A stretch of 64,000 nt of DNA, from the NCBI GenBank assembly GCA_963678705.1, contig OY783218.1, forward strand, positions 4,350,152 through 4,414,151. Reading direction: 5' to 3'. Position numbers and translations under genes: made by a program. Shown piece by piece: positions 51,333-61,863 of the stretch. Under the pieces are notes generated by a model. The model saw nothing but the letters and a program-made list of their open reading frames with translations, searched no databases and was not told the origin of the DNA. Each line of letters opens with the position of its first letter. The stretch's first letter is position 1. Origin of the DNA: Panorpa germanica (Eukaryota; Arthropoda; Insecta; Mecoptera; Panorpidae).

Positions 51333-51910
51333 TTATTAACGTAGGTGTTATTATTGTTCCAGAATATTTATTAGTTAAAATTTAATAGCCTGAAAATAAA
51401 ATAAATTTCTTATATCTAAACTTATTTTAATTTGTTTGAAAATATACCACTAGCGCATACACTCTAAGCGTGGCTGGTTATATTTTATGAATGATGAAAC
51501 TAAGTACGTTAGTCTTCGGAAAGGTGAACTGATTACAAGACACAAGTTTTTATTGTAATTTAGAGGTCCTTACTTACTGAGTGAAGGATTGCAATTAATA
51601 CAGGTCATAAGTTATGTGTTCCAAGGATTATTGCCAAAGTTATCTTAATGTAGAAATAGCAGAGTTGTACTCAGGTGAGTCTACGCTAAATGCTCATTCG
51701 TTAACAATATTTATTAATGCTCTTTATACGAACAAAAGGTTTGCGGTACTAAATTTGTAGATTTCAAAAATTGCATTTTTAACATAAGAGCCTTACACCG
51801 ACCTATGTTGAAACGAATCCTTTGTGATGTACCAATGGTAATTTTCTAACGATTTTTAAAAAAAAGTTAAAATCATTAATTGAGAATATGACAAATATTG
51901 TCCTGTAAAG
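51333..51910 (+). repeat. Dispersed repeat D, copy 4, long form
   Basis: Best forward copy of the family. Blocks in order: TTAACGTAGGTGTTATTAT, CACTCTAAGCGTGGCTGG, GAAACTAAGTACGTTAGTCT, TGCTCATTCGTTAACAATAT, AAAGGTTTGCGGTACTAAAT, TTAAAATCATTAATTGAGAA. No coding; termini not resolved. Confidence 0.8.
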
Positions 51911-53129
51911 AAAATAAGAGCTAGCGGTATTCGTTTATTTATAAGATATGTTGAAAGTGAGCACCTCAGCTCCTTTTGATCATTTTCGACTTTCCTCACG
52001 AAAAAAAGCACTGCCATAATCTTTTTTTTATTAAATACATGTCAGTTTACATAGGTGGATTTATCTGTAGGTCGGGCTTGGAAACGTCCTTAAAATTGAA
52101 TTTTTTTTAACGTGGACCCACTTCCGATGCTGCTTCCTATCGTCGATGACTGCTACAAGGTTTGCAGTATTTATTTATGGTGTCAATAACTCATATATGT
52201 AAACTACATCGCTGCCTCATAAGTTTTATGATTATGAGTACATAATCAAATTAATTCTAAAAGACACAATTTTGATTGAAAGTAACATGATAGACGATAG
52301 ATTCTTCAGAAGTTTTCTAGTCAAGAATTCAAATAATTTAAATTCTCTTCTAATGACATAGTAAAAATAAAAAGTGTCAAAAAGGACTATGAGTAATCTG
52401 CGAAGACGCTCGTAATTAATGATCTGTAGTTATCAGCTCTGCCCATACTGGAGCAGTGTCGGCACGGCATGCACCCTTATCATACGCGAAGTACTCCTTA
52501 GTGCAAGTGACAGATATCTCTACGTCAGACAATATGATGTTGAGAAACACGAAGAGTGGTTGATTAATATTACGTTAATACACTATCAAAATGATTTCAG
52601 TTTATAAATTTAAATAATGAAGAAAAAAGTGAATGTTAAATTAATGAAGTGTGAAGAAATAAATGGGTTTGACATTGGTTAAGTTTGTAAATAACTTTGT
52701 AAGTGATATCCATGTCATTAATCATAATTAATTGATAGTTTTGTTAAGCGATACACTTATGTGACAAGAAATAGGGGAGATTTCTAATTTCAATTCAATT
52801 TCTAACCTCAAAAAATTATCTAGAAATATTTTATTTCCAAAACGCAAATGGATAGATATTAGTTCATGTTGTTCATTAAAAAATAATGAAATTTTTAATT
52901 AAATACTGTAATATTTTATTTGTAGCAAAATTAAAAATTAATTAAAGGTATTAAACAAAGTTTATAATTAAAAATAAATTATTGAGTGTAATTAAACATT
53001 AATATGAAAAATGATTTTCTCCTATATATTAGTTATTATATTTATGTGAAAAACTAATGTAGTAATAGTTTGTTGTAATGGAAAATTATTTGTTGTTAAT
53101 AAATCAATGGTTAAAATATGGATTATGCA

Positions 53130-53470
53130 TTATATTCTTTTCCACAAATACATCGAAACTTTCTCTCTTTCGTACGCCTCAAAAGCCTCTGTTCCCTATA
53201 CATACTTGCACATCGCATAACTGTAATTTAAATTTAAAAAATCGGTTTTTCAATTCTAGTTTTGCATTGAAGAGACTTAAAATGGGACACACAAAAATTA
53301 CACAAGATTACATCCTCAAGAGACAACGACAACGATTACCAATTGAACACCTACTACTACAATACAATAAATTTAACCATATTATAGGACATTTATAACT
53401 AGATGATAACATTTTTACGAGACACAAAATTAATAAACAAAATACATATAGAATAAATAACCTATCCAAT
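53130..53470 (+). pseudogene. LINE relic, post-RNase H region
   Basis: The reading frame at 53078-53398 contains KMGHTKITQDYILKRQRQR followed by LPIEHLLLQYNKFNHIIGHL. This matches the LGHTxLTHxYLL and xVEHILLxCxxY blocks that follow RNase H in I-clade-like LINEs, but the zinc cysteines are gone. Everything upstream of about 53250 in the frame is unlike a LINE, so the start codon is meaningless. Confidence 0.6.
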
Positions 53471-53565
53471 TAAATTAAGGATAATTCAAAAAACTAAAAA
53501 ACAATCTGGGTTTATCAACAGGCCAATCAACTATTAACTAACGCAAGATGTAAGCAATGCATTTT

Positions 53566-53945
53566 CCCAGTAAACATTTTGGAGTCACTTTGACATCATA
53601 TTGAAGATGTGTATGATTTTTTGTAACGAAACAATTCAATTTGATTTCACTTCTTCAAGGGAAATGTCAGTGATTGGAACTATAAATGGCAATGTCTCAC
53701 TATCGTACCAGTATTAAATGAAGTTGCAAATAAACCATTAAAGTGTAACAGAGACAGATACTAAAATGTGCCCCTACTAAAATAAATATTTTCAACTGCA
53801 AAAGAGACAACAACTATGTCTTATATTATGTCTTATATTCTTATGCAAAGATTCTAAAATTCTTTTATCATAGGTAACATCTATCTGAAATCTGAATGAA
53901 AAAGAACTGATTTCTTGACTGGAATTTTACCAAAATGTTTAATTG
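53566..53945 (+). mobile_element. MITE family F, long form
   Basis: It begins CCCAGTAAACATTTTGGAGT and ends TTACCAAAATGTTTAATTGG. The interior matches 37095-37477 and 17930-18222 in reverse (TCGTACCAGTATTAAATGAA, TTGCAAATAAACCATTAAAG). Length is about 380 bp. Confidence 0.75.
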
Positions 53946-54431
53946 GATATTATGGTAATTAGAAAATAGACTCCAATAGTTAGAACATGTAGAACTCAGA
54001 GCAACATAGAAAGAACAAGAGAACGAAGACGTAGGTAGATGGGTATTGCGAATGGAAAAAGAAGCGCGGTCAATACGAAAGAATGAAGCGAAATTTTAAA
54101 GGCTACTATGACTCTACAAAGCTTGCAGTAGCAAATAAAATTCTAGCAACGGTTTTAATAAACCTTAACTAAGGGAGAAGTGCAAAATTGACTTTGTATA
54201 ATTAAAAGTTGAGTCGATAAAATGTTGAGAAATTTTTGAAGCGGTCAGGTTGTTGTTATTAGTTGAAAATTACAAAACAGGGCAATCTTATTTTCAATTT
54301 CTGAACTTTTTTCTGAATTTGTATACATATCGTAAATAGTTGTAGTATTCATATAAAGCGTTCCATGTGGAGCTGAAAGCTGTGTTGTGATCTCTCTATT
54401 AGAGTAGAACATTGTACTCAATTGTAAATCA

Positions 54432-54606
54432 ATGACAATGACAATGACAATGATTTGTAGCAAATTGTCGTGATCATTTAAAACCGAGTTTGTTTCAATT
54501 GATCCCTTTACAGTAGAATTTATGTTAAACTAACATTCCCGTGACGTTCCATATAACTCATTTCGCATTTGGAGCTATGTGAATCCTGAGCCTGAGCCTG
54601 AGCCTG
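54432..54606. repeat. Two short tandem repeats
   Basis: (CAATGA)n occupies about 54432-54455 and (CCTGAG)n about 54585-54606. The sequence between them is unremarkable. Confidence 0.7.
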
Positions 54607-55943
54607 TGCGAGTATTACACCTACATAGAACAAACGTTACCATTGACTAAAGGGTTTAAATCCTCCTCCATTCCAGCCCCATTCCCGTTCCCGTTCCCCT
54701 TACGATCCCAATCCAGTGAATGAAGTGACACGCCAGTGATGGGTATTGAACCACGAATCTCTGGGATTATCCAGGACTTAGTCAGGGTTATTTTAACCGG
54801 CTGGAACAGGAACAGGACATACTTCTACTTCTCGTCGTTTTTGATTCTGGATTTGGTATTTAACTGAAACGGGGAGTAATGGTAGGAAAGAGAAGGAGGT
54901 GCCATGAAAGGGATAAAATAGAGTTCTGTGTTTTGAGTTGTTTATTTGTGATAAAGTATGTTGTTCCCGTTTTGGCTTAATCTTTGTAGAATTTAGATAG
55001 ACGTTTGCTGAGCTTCCCTCTCTTTCTCTCTCTCTCTCTTTGTGATGAATTTATTAGCAGTTTATAGATTTAGTGTTAAAGTTAAAAAGTTTCTAGTTAT
55101 ACAAATATACATAAAATTAATTGTTGACGAATTGACATCAGTAGATTAATTTCAGAATTATTTGGATATTTAGACAGAAAGTTTAATGATTTTTGTTTCA
55201 AAAATAGTTTTCTCTGTGTATCAATAAATATAACATACAAGTAAGTTGAAATTATGTAAATATAAAATTAATTGTTATTGCTGAAAATATGTTAACGGAT
55301 AATGAATTGCTGTTGCTATTGTATTCTGACATGGATTTCTATAGTTTACCGTCAGAATAACCACCATTGTCATTAGCTTCAGGGTAACGATTGACCTAAA
55401 TCCGCCACAGGTTGTGCCTACTCTATTGAATAACATATTTCCAGTTTTCAAATTTTTCACATTAAATTATAATATTTCGAACTTTCTGAAGAAGCAGCTA
55501 AGCAAGCATCAAGGGATGGTTCATCACTTTCTGCACTCAGATCTTACTCAATTTATAACTCATTTAAATAACTTCCTAGATCCACAATCGTTTTTCTCCA
55601 AATGTGGAAAGCAGCTATATATTTTGAAATTGAGTACTACTTTGAAGAGATACAAAAATCAATGAAATTCTAGTTTCACAATCTAATCTGCAATACACGC
55701 GTATGTAATACTGTCAATATTTTGTCCTACATCAATTAATGGGCTTCTAATTCGACACGGTTTCGCTATAGTTGTCGTAATCCATTTATTTGATACTTGC
55801 TTGACACGATTCTGGGAATTAGGACGTACCGCGTTGATTAAATGCTTGGTGTTTGATGCTTACGCGTGTCTGACTAATTACCGTATTTACTCTTACTCGT
55901 ACTTAATGCTAGGTTAGTAAATGAGTGGTTTAATTTGACATAC

Positions 55944-56003
55944 CGTTCCAGATGTTTGACTATATCCTCGTAGGCAGCCCGACAGTTCTCCCAAATACCG
56001 GAT
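55944..56003 (-). CDS. dac: dachshund, 60-nt internal exon: SGIWENCRAAYEDIVKHLER
   Basis: The acceptor CTATTTCAG and donor GTATGTC bound a 60-nt exon. The first base joins AG of the previous exon to make arginine. Nineteen codons follow, SGIWENCRAAYEDIVKHLE, and the last two bases join G of the next exon to make arginine, giving HLER. This amphipathic block, immediately followed by ERIRDERGD, is the part of the window I recognise best as insect Dachshund. It lies between the Dachshund domain and the C-terminal coiled coil. It is too short to be found by ORF length. The upstream intron is 5.6 kb and the downstream intron 48.7 kb. Confidence 0.9.
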
Positions 56004-56202
56004 CTGAAATAGAAAATGACAACCGTTCATCATTCAGAAAATATACAATTCCTAATACTTAAGAGAAATAGATGGAAAACAATGGAGTATCGTATTAGAT
56101 TCTAAGTGTACAAGATATACATATTTGTACCTGAGGTAAACTATCGTAACTACAAACATATTGATTCCTTAACTGAAAATTAGTCAGCGGCAAAAAATCG
56201 TA

Positions 56203-56319
56203 CGCACATTGTATAGGATATATGTAATAATAAATAAAATGTAGATTTGTAAAATGTAAATGAAATGTATTAACAAGTGCGAAAAAGGACCGTTGTCCTA
56301 GAAAGCCCGGTAAATCGTG
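56203..56319 (+). mobile_element. LINE family B 3' end, short insertion
   Basis: The sequence runs AATAATAAATAAAATGTAGA, then GCGAAAAAGGACCGTTGTCC and AGAAAGCCCGGTAAATCG, matching the 3' UTR of 19349-19687. AAATCGTA occurs at 56195-56202 and 56320-56327 as a possible 8-bp target duplication. The A-rich tail has decayed. Confidence 0.65.
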
Positions 56320-56895
56320 AAATCGTATTTATAGAGTGAACTACATAGTCAATTTATTTTGTTATCGCAAGTAGAAAATGAATTTCAGAATTATTTTGCA
56401 GCAAGCTAGTAAGTTAACAACTGTCACTTCGTTACAATTTTCTATATGAGAGACAGAAAATAAATGTTTGAATTAGGTTATAACAAGTTAGTAAGTATGA
56501 AAGTGCACTGCGTTATAATCTACTATATAATAAGTGGAAATTAGATTGTAGTAAGCTAACAAATTAAAACTTCACTGCTCTACAATATTCTAAAAGTAGA
56601 AAATGATCCTCTGATTTAGGTTGTAGCAAGCTAGCAAGTGTGTGCTACAATGCGTTAGCATTTACTATATGAGAGGTAAAAAATGAACTATTGAAATATT
56701 TAAATTCTTTGAACACAATAACAAACTGTTCATTGTGGAAGTTAGTTAAGACAATTTGGGTGTAACAAAATCATAACTTTCATCAGAGATCATTGATAGA
56801 CATTACTGATATAAGGTATAATTACATTCCCTAACACCACAACATAGATAATACACAACATGGACAAAAGAACCTCTCAGATACAGATAAACATA

Positions 56896-57147
56896 AGAAT
56901 AGCGTGCGCAGAAGGCTGCATACTGCGATAAAGACAATGAGAGAGATAGCAGACGGGTGTCCTCTGTATCTCTTTCTAGTCGAGCACTGCGTCTGCTTGC
57001 TTGCTTACCCCCTATCAGCGCCAATCAGCCAAACCAGGAGCAGCGGTTTGACTAGAAAGAGACAAATAGGACACTTGGCAGCTATCTCTCTCTTTGCCTT
57101 TATTGCTTCCTCTTACACGTGTCCGTACACTCCGCGCACTCTATTCT
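56896..57147. mobile_element. Foldback MITE with long imperfect inverted repeats
   Basis: The ends are AGAATAGCGTGCGCAG and CTCCGCGCACTCTATTCT. Complementarity continues inward: GACAATGAGAGAGATAGC faces GCTATCTCTCTCTTTGCC, and TCTCTTTCTAGTCGAGC faces GTTTGACTAGAAAGAGA. Each arm is about 90-100 bp. The short loop is C/G-rich. Frames across it, on both strands, are by-products of the palindrome. Confidence 0.75.
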
Positions 57148-60100
57148 AATATCTTTATGAACATAAGTCTACAAATATATTTAATCTTCACAGAAAAACT
57201 AACTAAAACATATACTAATTAAAACATAGCATTTAAGAACACAATGAGATATGTAAATGCCATGAAGAATAGCATTATAAAGACAGTGAGCGTGGGATAA
57301 GGGTGTGGAAGACGTGGAGGAGGAGGAAGATACTTTAAAATGTAACTCGACTCCAGCTTTACATTATTACTTTACTTTACATTAACCTTCATATGGTTGT
57401 AGGGATTCTAAAGTTCAAAAGGTTTAAGTGACAGGTCAATAAAAGTCAAATAGGTTAATTTTATATTTAACTTGTGAGAGCTTTTAAATTATGTAACATA
57501 TACTTATTTTATATTTTAGAAAATTATTTGTTTTTCATTTGTGTAGTGAAACTTCTTTAAGGAAAAAAGAAACACCGCGTACACTGTAGATTTAAAATTC
57601 GCGCGGAAATAGTTACGCGAATATTTGTCAATCAATATGATGAATACTTTTAAAATAATATTATTATTTATTTTATTTATTTAAGCCTTATGTGCACAAT
57701 GTTAATTTGTAACAAACTATTTAAATGGTTATGGGCGGATTGTATTTTTTTATTTAGATCTGCAACAATCCATGCTAAACGTATAATTTGGCGTGGTTCT
57801 TTCAGTTGCCGGCTGACTATTGCTACGCGAGATTGAAAACTCAATACTTGTAATTTTCCAGACTTTGAAGATAATAAATTTCAATTAAAAAAAACATACT
57901 TCAATGTTAAAATATATTTTAATAAGAGGAACAATTGTATAAAGTTGTTTTACGTTATACGGTAAAGTTGCAAAAACTGTCGTCTTCTTAATTTAATTTA
58001 TGCTAAAATCTTTTGTTAAGAAGTGAGTACAAAATCATAGTCAAACATTCGGTTCAAATTTTAGCTCAAAATTGGAAAACAAATTTTTTGACGCTGACTT
58101 GAATTACCACGATTTAGAATCAAAAATAATGAGAAGAACCATTAAATAAAATGGATGAAACAAGATGAATGATATAATGATGATTGTGATAGGATGTAGG
58201 AGTCTGTAAGTTGTATTACAAATAACTATTACATATAAACTAATTCTAATTATTTGTTTTAAACTGGACTGAGATTATAAAATAATAAATTTACTAAATA
58301 TAATATAATAGGAAAATTATACTACCTATTTACTTTATCTCTCAGTCCAATTTGTAACAAAAAGATATTAAACTATCTTCTTCAGCTTCCTGTTGTTCAC
58401 GTTGTTTTTGTCTTCTCCTTCTTCTTGAGCTGTCAATCTTCTGATAATCTTAAACACACTTCACTTGAATTAACACATTGTTTAAATTATTTATAGTTTT
58501 GAACGCGAGTATATTTATGGCATAAATTAACGAAAAGAAAGTATTGTACTACATTTGTAAGTCTTCTATGCAATAATGTATTGTACATTTCTTATGTCTT
58601 ATTTTAAAGAAACACAGACTTTGTCTTCTAATCCTCTTAGAATTCCTTTGGCCTCTAGAACCGTACTATTTTAAGTTAAATGTACCCGATGCAAAATCCA
58701 ATTAATTTTTATATTTTAACTTCTTTCAGTTCGTTTTTTTATTATTGTTTTAGTTTTATATTTTATTATTGTGTTTACATAAATATTTATTAAAGAATTT
58801 TGTCATATTCGATCAATTTAGTTATTTGCAAAGTGCGCGAACACGTTTATATAAATAAAATTAATAAAAATAAAAAATTGTGAAATAAAAATCGATATAT
58901 TCGGTTTATTATTGAATTATCTATTCAATTTTATTATTATATAATTTAAAGTATTTAATTTACAATAATTTTAAAAATTATAATCTAAAATATACAATTT
59001 AATGAACATTCTTAAATTTACATTAATTTTGAAATTACAGAATCATTTTTTAATAGATTATTAATATTATGAAAGTTAATATATAATTATTACTTTTCTA
59101 AATTTTTAAACATGTCTTGAGGAATTAACACAAAGTGATATTTTTTAAATCTTTGTTTAGTAAATTAATACTAATTACATTTTTAAACAATGATAATTGT
59201 GATATCAAAATCATCACAGAAATATGTACGTACAAAGATAAATTTCTCATGCTAAATGTTTAACTTACACAATATTTATTATTATTTTTAAATGTATTAC
59301 GAATTAGTTATATATTATATACAATTACAATTTGCAAAAATAGCCAATTATAGTTTAAATTAGGATTAAATATAAGTTATAGATAGTTAAAATTAATGAT
59401 AACTATTAAATTATGACAGTTTGTGACAGTTGTAATTATTTACATTGTTTCTTTCGGACAATAAGATACTCGTACAAAGAATTTAGTTTACTTAAGTCAA
59501 ATACAAAATAAAAGTGATTGTCATATCTATAAAGTACAGTACATAAAACGTCTAAACGTATGTTAGGCTGCTCCCACACTGATATAACTGGCGACTATAG
59601 ACGGCCATTGTTAGTAGAGTGTATAGAAAAAGTTTATTGTGAGAGCAAAATTTTACTTTAATGTTTATCAATAAACCAGTGTGTTCATAAAAATAAAAGT
59701 ATATACTATAATGTCTGTATCGTTGTCCCTTTCTTTCATTTACTGTACACGCAACAATCATAAATAGAAAACGATCAGATATTTAATATCTACTTTTATC
59801 TCTTTTAATATTGTACAAGTTTGCTCTATGATAAACTGTGTTAATGTGAAACAACTCTAATACATCCTACTGACAATACTCATACATAGTCGGAAGTCGC
59901 ACGTAGTCTGTTTTTATGTGAGAGCAACTTTATATTTTAAAAGAATTTAAAGGTATATTAATTTCAAGTGTACAATGGTGTTGCTATTATTTAAATTAAA
60001 TTCTATAATATTACGACGTAGAAAATTTTATCAAAATATAGTATGAATATTATAGAATTTACAAACATAAATTTTTGAGTGTATTTTAAAAGTTTTCATT

Positions 60101-60699
60101 ATAAATTTTAGTTAAATAATATAAGTAGCGGATACATCTAATATTTTAATTATTAATTAATTATTACTAAACTTATTTCTAGGTTACTGACCTAAATTAT
60201 ACAAATCACTATTAGGGCTTAGGTTAATTCAACTAATTACTTAATTATTTATAAAATTTCAAAACAGAAATTAATTCGACTTATTTTATCTAATTTACAT
60301 AAACAATTGTAATATTAATATCTAAATAATCACACGATTTGTTTTGTTATGTTCTATAAATATATATGTACTTAATAAAACTAAGAGTTAGCTGTGCATT
60401 TAATACAAATAGAAGGACGATTCTCTTATTTCTAATAACATTTCTAAAGGTATAAAGATATTTCACTAATCAATTTGAAATTCTTATGTTTCAATAACTG
60501 TAAACATTTACCCTAATATTATTTTAAGAGGCTACCCTATCAATCGGTAGAGATATATTTACGTTTTCTTATACATTTATGTTTCAAGAAAGTCTCCTTG
60601 AAATATTTGGGCGAAATTGTAAAAATTGGCAGAGTTACTTAAGATGTGCGGTACATCTCTAGAAATAATCACCCGATGTCAAATTAGGATTATTGCAAA

Positions 60700-61010
60700 A
60701 CATATTTCTTTCCAGATGAGTCTATTTTTATACAGATTTCTTAAGAAAGGAAGAAGTGCAGGGAATATAGAAGTGAAAGAGAAGAAGAGGATGAGGAAGA
60801 TGAAATATAGGCAGTTGTGGACGAGGAGGATGCCGTGTACCCAGATAAAGAGGGGAACAAAAACATCTGAATGATCGCTAGATTTAAGCTAAGAAACAAG
60901 GAAAGAGAAAACAAGTATTGAAGAGAAGATAAAGGGAGAACATGTAGAGAGAAGTCTAAATGAACTGTTGAACAGAGAAGATGGGTGGCGGAAGAAAGAA
61001 CAACGCGAAA
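60700..61010 (+). pseudogene. Purine-rich stretch, possible decayed LINE fragment
   Basis: The plus strand is rich in A and G, and a broken frame (about 60830-60900) can be read in a charged pattern like the C-terminal part of insect LINE proteins (KEEKGNKN, ARFKLRNKEREN-like). Stops are frequent. It could equally be simple purine-rich sequence. Confidence 0.3.
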
Positions 61011-61181
61011 CAATGAAACAAAATGAATTGAATTATATTCTTAATATTTGTTAACTTAGAAAAAGAAATACGAAGATTGAAAGACCAAAGAGACTTGAAT
61101 AATAGTAGAATGTATCCACTGTAAGATTTAAGAAAATCGACTGCTAACTTCCTTTAGAAAAACATTATATAAATAGTCGAG

Positions 61182-61187
61182 TTTATT
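61182..61187 (-). terminator. dac: Candidate intronic poly(A) signal AATAAA
   Basis: On the minus strand AATAAA lies about 156 nt after the TAG that ends the read-through frame. A U-rich segment (TGTTTTTC) follows 20-30 nt downstream. It is the first AATAAA after that stop. It would allow a shortened dac mRNA to end here. AATAAA is frequent by chance in such AT-rich DNA. Confidence 0.35.
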
Positions 61188-61342
61188 GTACAACTGATAG
61201 GGTTACCCCTTTAGTTCATCTTGCATTTATCCATGCTTACATAAATAATAAATAATTTGGCAAACTTAAATGCCAAAGTATATTAGTTTACTAGAAAATA
61301 CATATAAAAAGTTAATATTTCTATAACTAGTCCTACCCTAAC

Positions 61343-61637
61343 CTAATCTGATGTGTAGGAGGAAGATGATGGTGAGGATGGTGACGGTGATGGAGAAGAT
61401 GAAATATGATTTGTGAAATATTCAGCAGAACTGCGTCCACTATTACTCCCATTGGAGCTTAAATTTAACACCTCATCGTTATGATTGTGATTGTGACTGT
61501 GACTATGAGTTTGACTTTGACTTTGTGTTACATTTGTGTCGACATGTGGGTGAGCGAGTGGATTGGAATGAGCAGTATGATTGTTTAGCATTGCTGCTTC
61601 TGAGTAGTATAAGTAAAGCATTTGCATGAGCCAGTAC
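61343..61637 (-). CDS. dac: Possible alternative 3' extension of the dac exon (His/Ser-rich tail)
   Basis: If the donor at 61637 is not used, the dac frame stays open for 97 codons to TAG at 61343-61345. The peptide starts YWLMQMLYLYYSEAAMLNN, passes through a His/Asn/Ser/Gln-rich segment (SHSHNHNHN), then DEVLNLSSNGSNSGRSS, and ends with a Ser/Pro-rich tail. The region is visibly richer in G+C than the rest of the intron and has codon use like the exon. VLNLS recurs in the 3924-4106 exon as VLNLSKSG. The simplest readings are a retained-intron isoform with its own poly(A) site, or a longer exon using another donor. Chance low-complexity sequence (TGGTGA-type and CATGAC-type runs) keeping the frame open is the alternative. 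Confidence 0.5.
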
Positions 61638-61863
61638 CTTGCGATGGCTTCCATGCCAGGGATACCACCTCCTGGTTGATTCTTGATAATACTACCATCC
61701 GGTCTGGGAATACCATGTGCGGTCATACCAGGCGACATAAGTGCAGCATGTGCGGCTGCACCGGGATGATGATTCAATTGCATAAATTGCATGTGGTTCA
61801 AATGTGTCGGGGGTGCGTTGTACCCATTTGCCAATAGTGGTGACTTTTCCATTCGAGAGATAT
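61638..61863 (-). CDS. dac: dachshund, internal exon: PLLANGYN...LMSPGM...GMEAIA segment
   Basis: This is the first dac exon in transcription order within the window, 226 nt. The acceptor is TTTTGTTACAG. Two bases complete a codon begun off the right side, then 74 codons follow, then AG is left for the next exon. The peptide begins ISRMEKSPLLANGYNAPP, has a Met/His-rich HLNHMQFMQLNHHPG run and LMSPGMTAHGIPRPDGS, and ends GGGIPGMEAIA. The donor AAG|GTACTGG joins it in frame to the 55944-56003 exon, giving GMEAIARSGIWENCR. The LMSPG stretch resembles the LxSPG motif that follows the Dachshund domain in vertebrate DACH proteins. An ATG occurs inside the exon, but the upstream splice signal and phase make an internal exon more likely than a start. 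Dac is a nuclear co-regulator working with Eya and So in eye development and in limb patterning in Drosophila. Confidence 0.88.

Larger units (their letters stand above)
7251..55943 (-). other. dac: Giant dac intron, 48.7 kb
   Basis: The intron is bounded by a donor GTATGTC at its right end and TTTGTTGCAG at its left. It separates a 60-nt exon from a 77-nt exon. I found no nested gene and no further exon that fits the phase. It is filled with LINE 3' ends, MITEs, a Helitron-type element and simple repeats, listed individually. Stretches over 300 bases in which I see no element include about 8070-9400, 10600-11430, 15000-16280, 18230-19330, 21000-22490, 23200-24360, 24450-26500, 30000-32000, 42570-43780, 43810-44510, 46950-48330, 48430-50040, 51930-53120 and 54000-55943. 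Given its size, it may hold the enhancers that drive dac in eye, leg and brain, as known for dac in Drosophila. None can be identified by eye. Confidence 0.8.
56004..61637 (-). other. dac: dac intron, about 5.6 kb
   Basis: The intron begins with donor GTACTGGC at 61637 and ends in CTATTTCAG at 56004. Its first 295 bases can also be read as coding (see the alternative extension). It holds a short LINE family B insertion and a foldback element near the left end and a decayed purine-rich LINE-like stretch near the right. Between about 57400 and 60600 it is extremely AT-rich and I see nothing in it. Confidence 0.85.

Noticed and set aside
61622-61837. 71-codon plus-strand frame rich in Cys and His
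   Set aside because: Antisense shadow of the dac exon at 61638-61863. The Cys/His pattern comes from the complement of Met/His codons, not a zinc finger.
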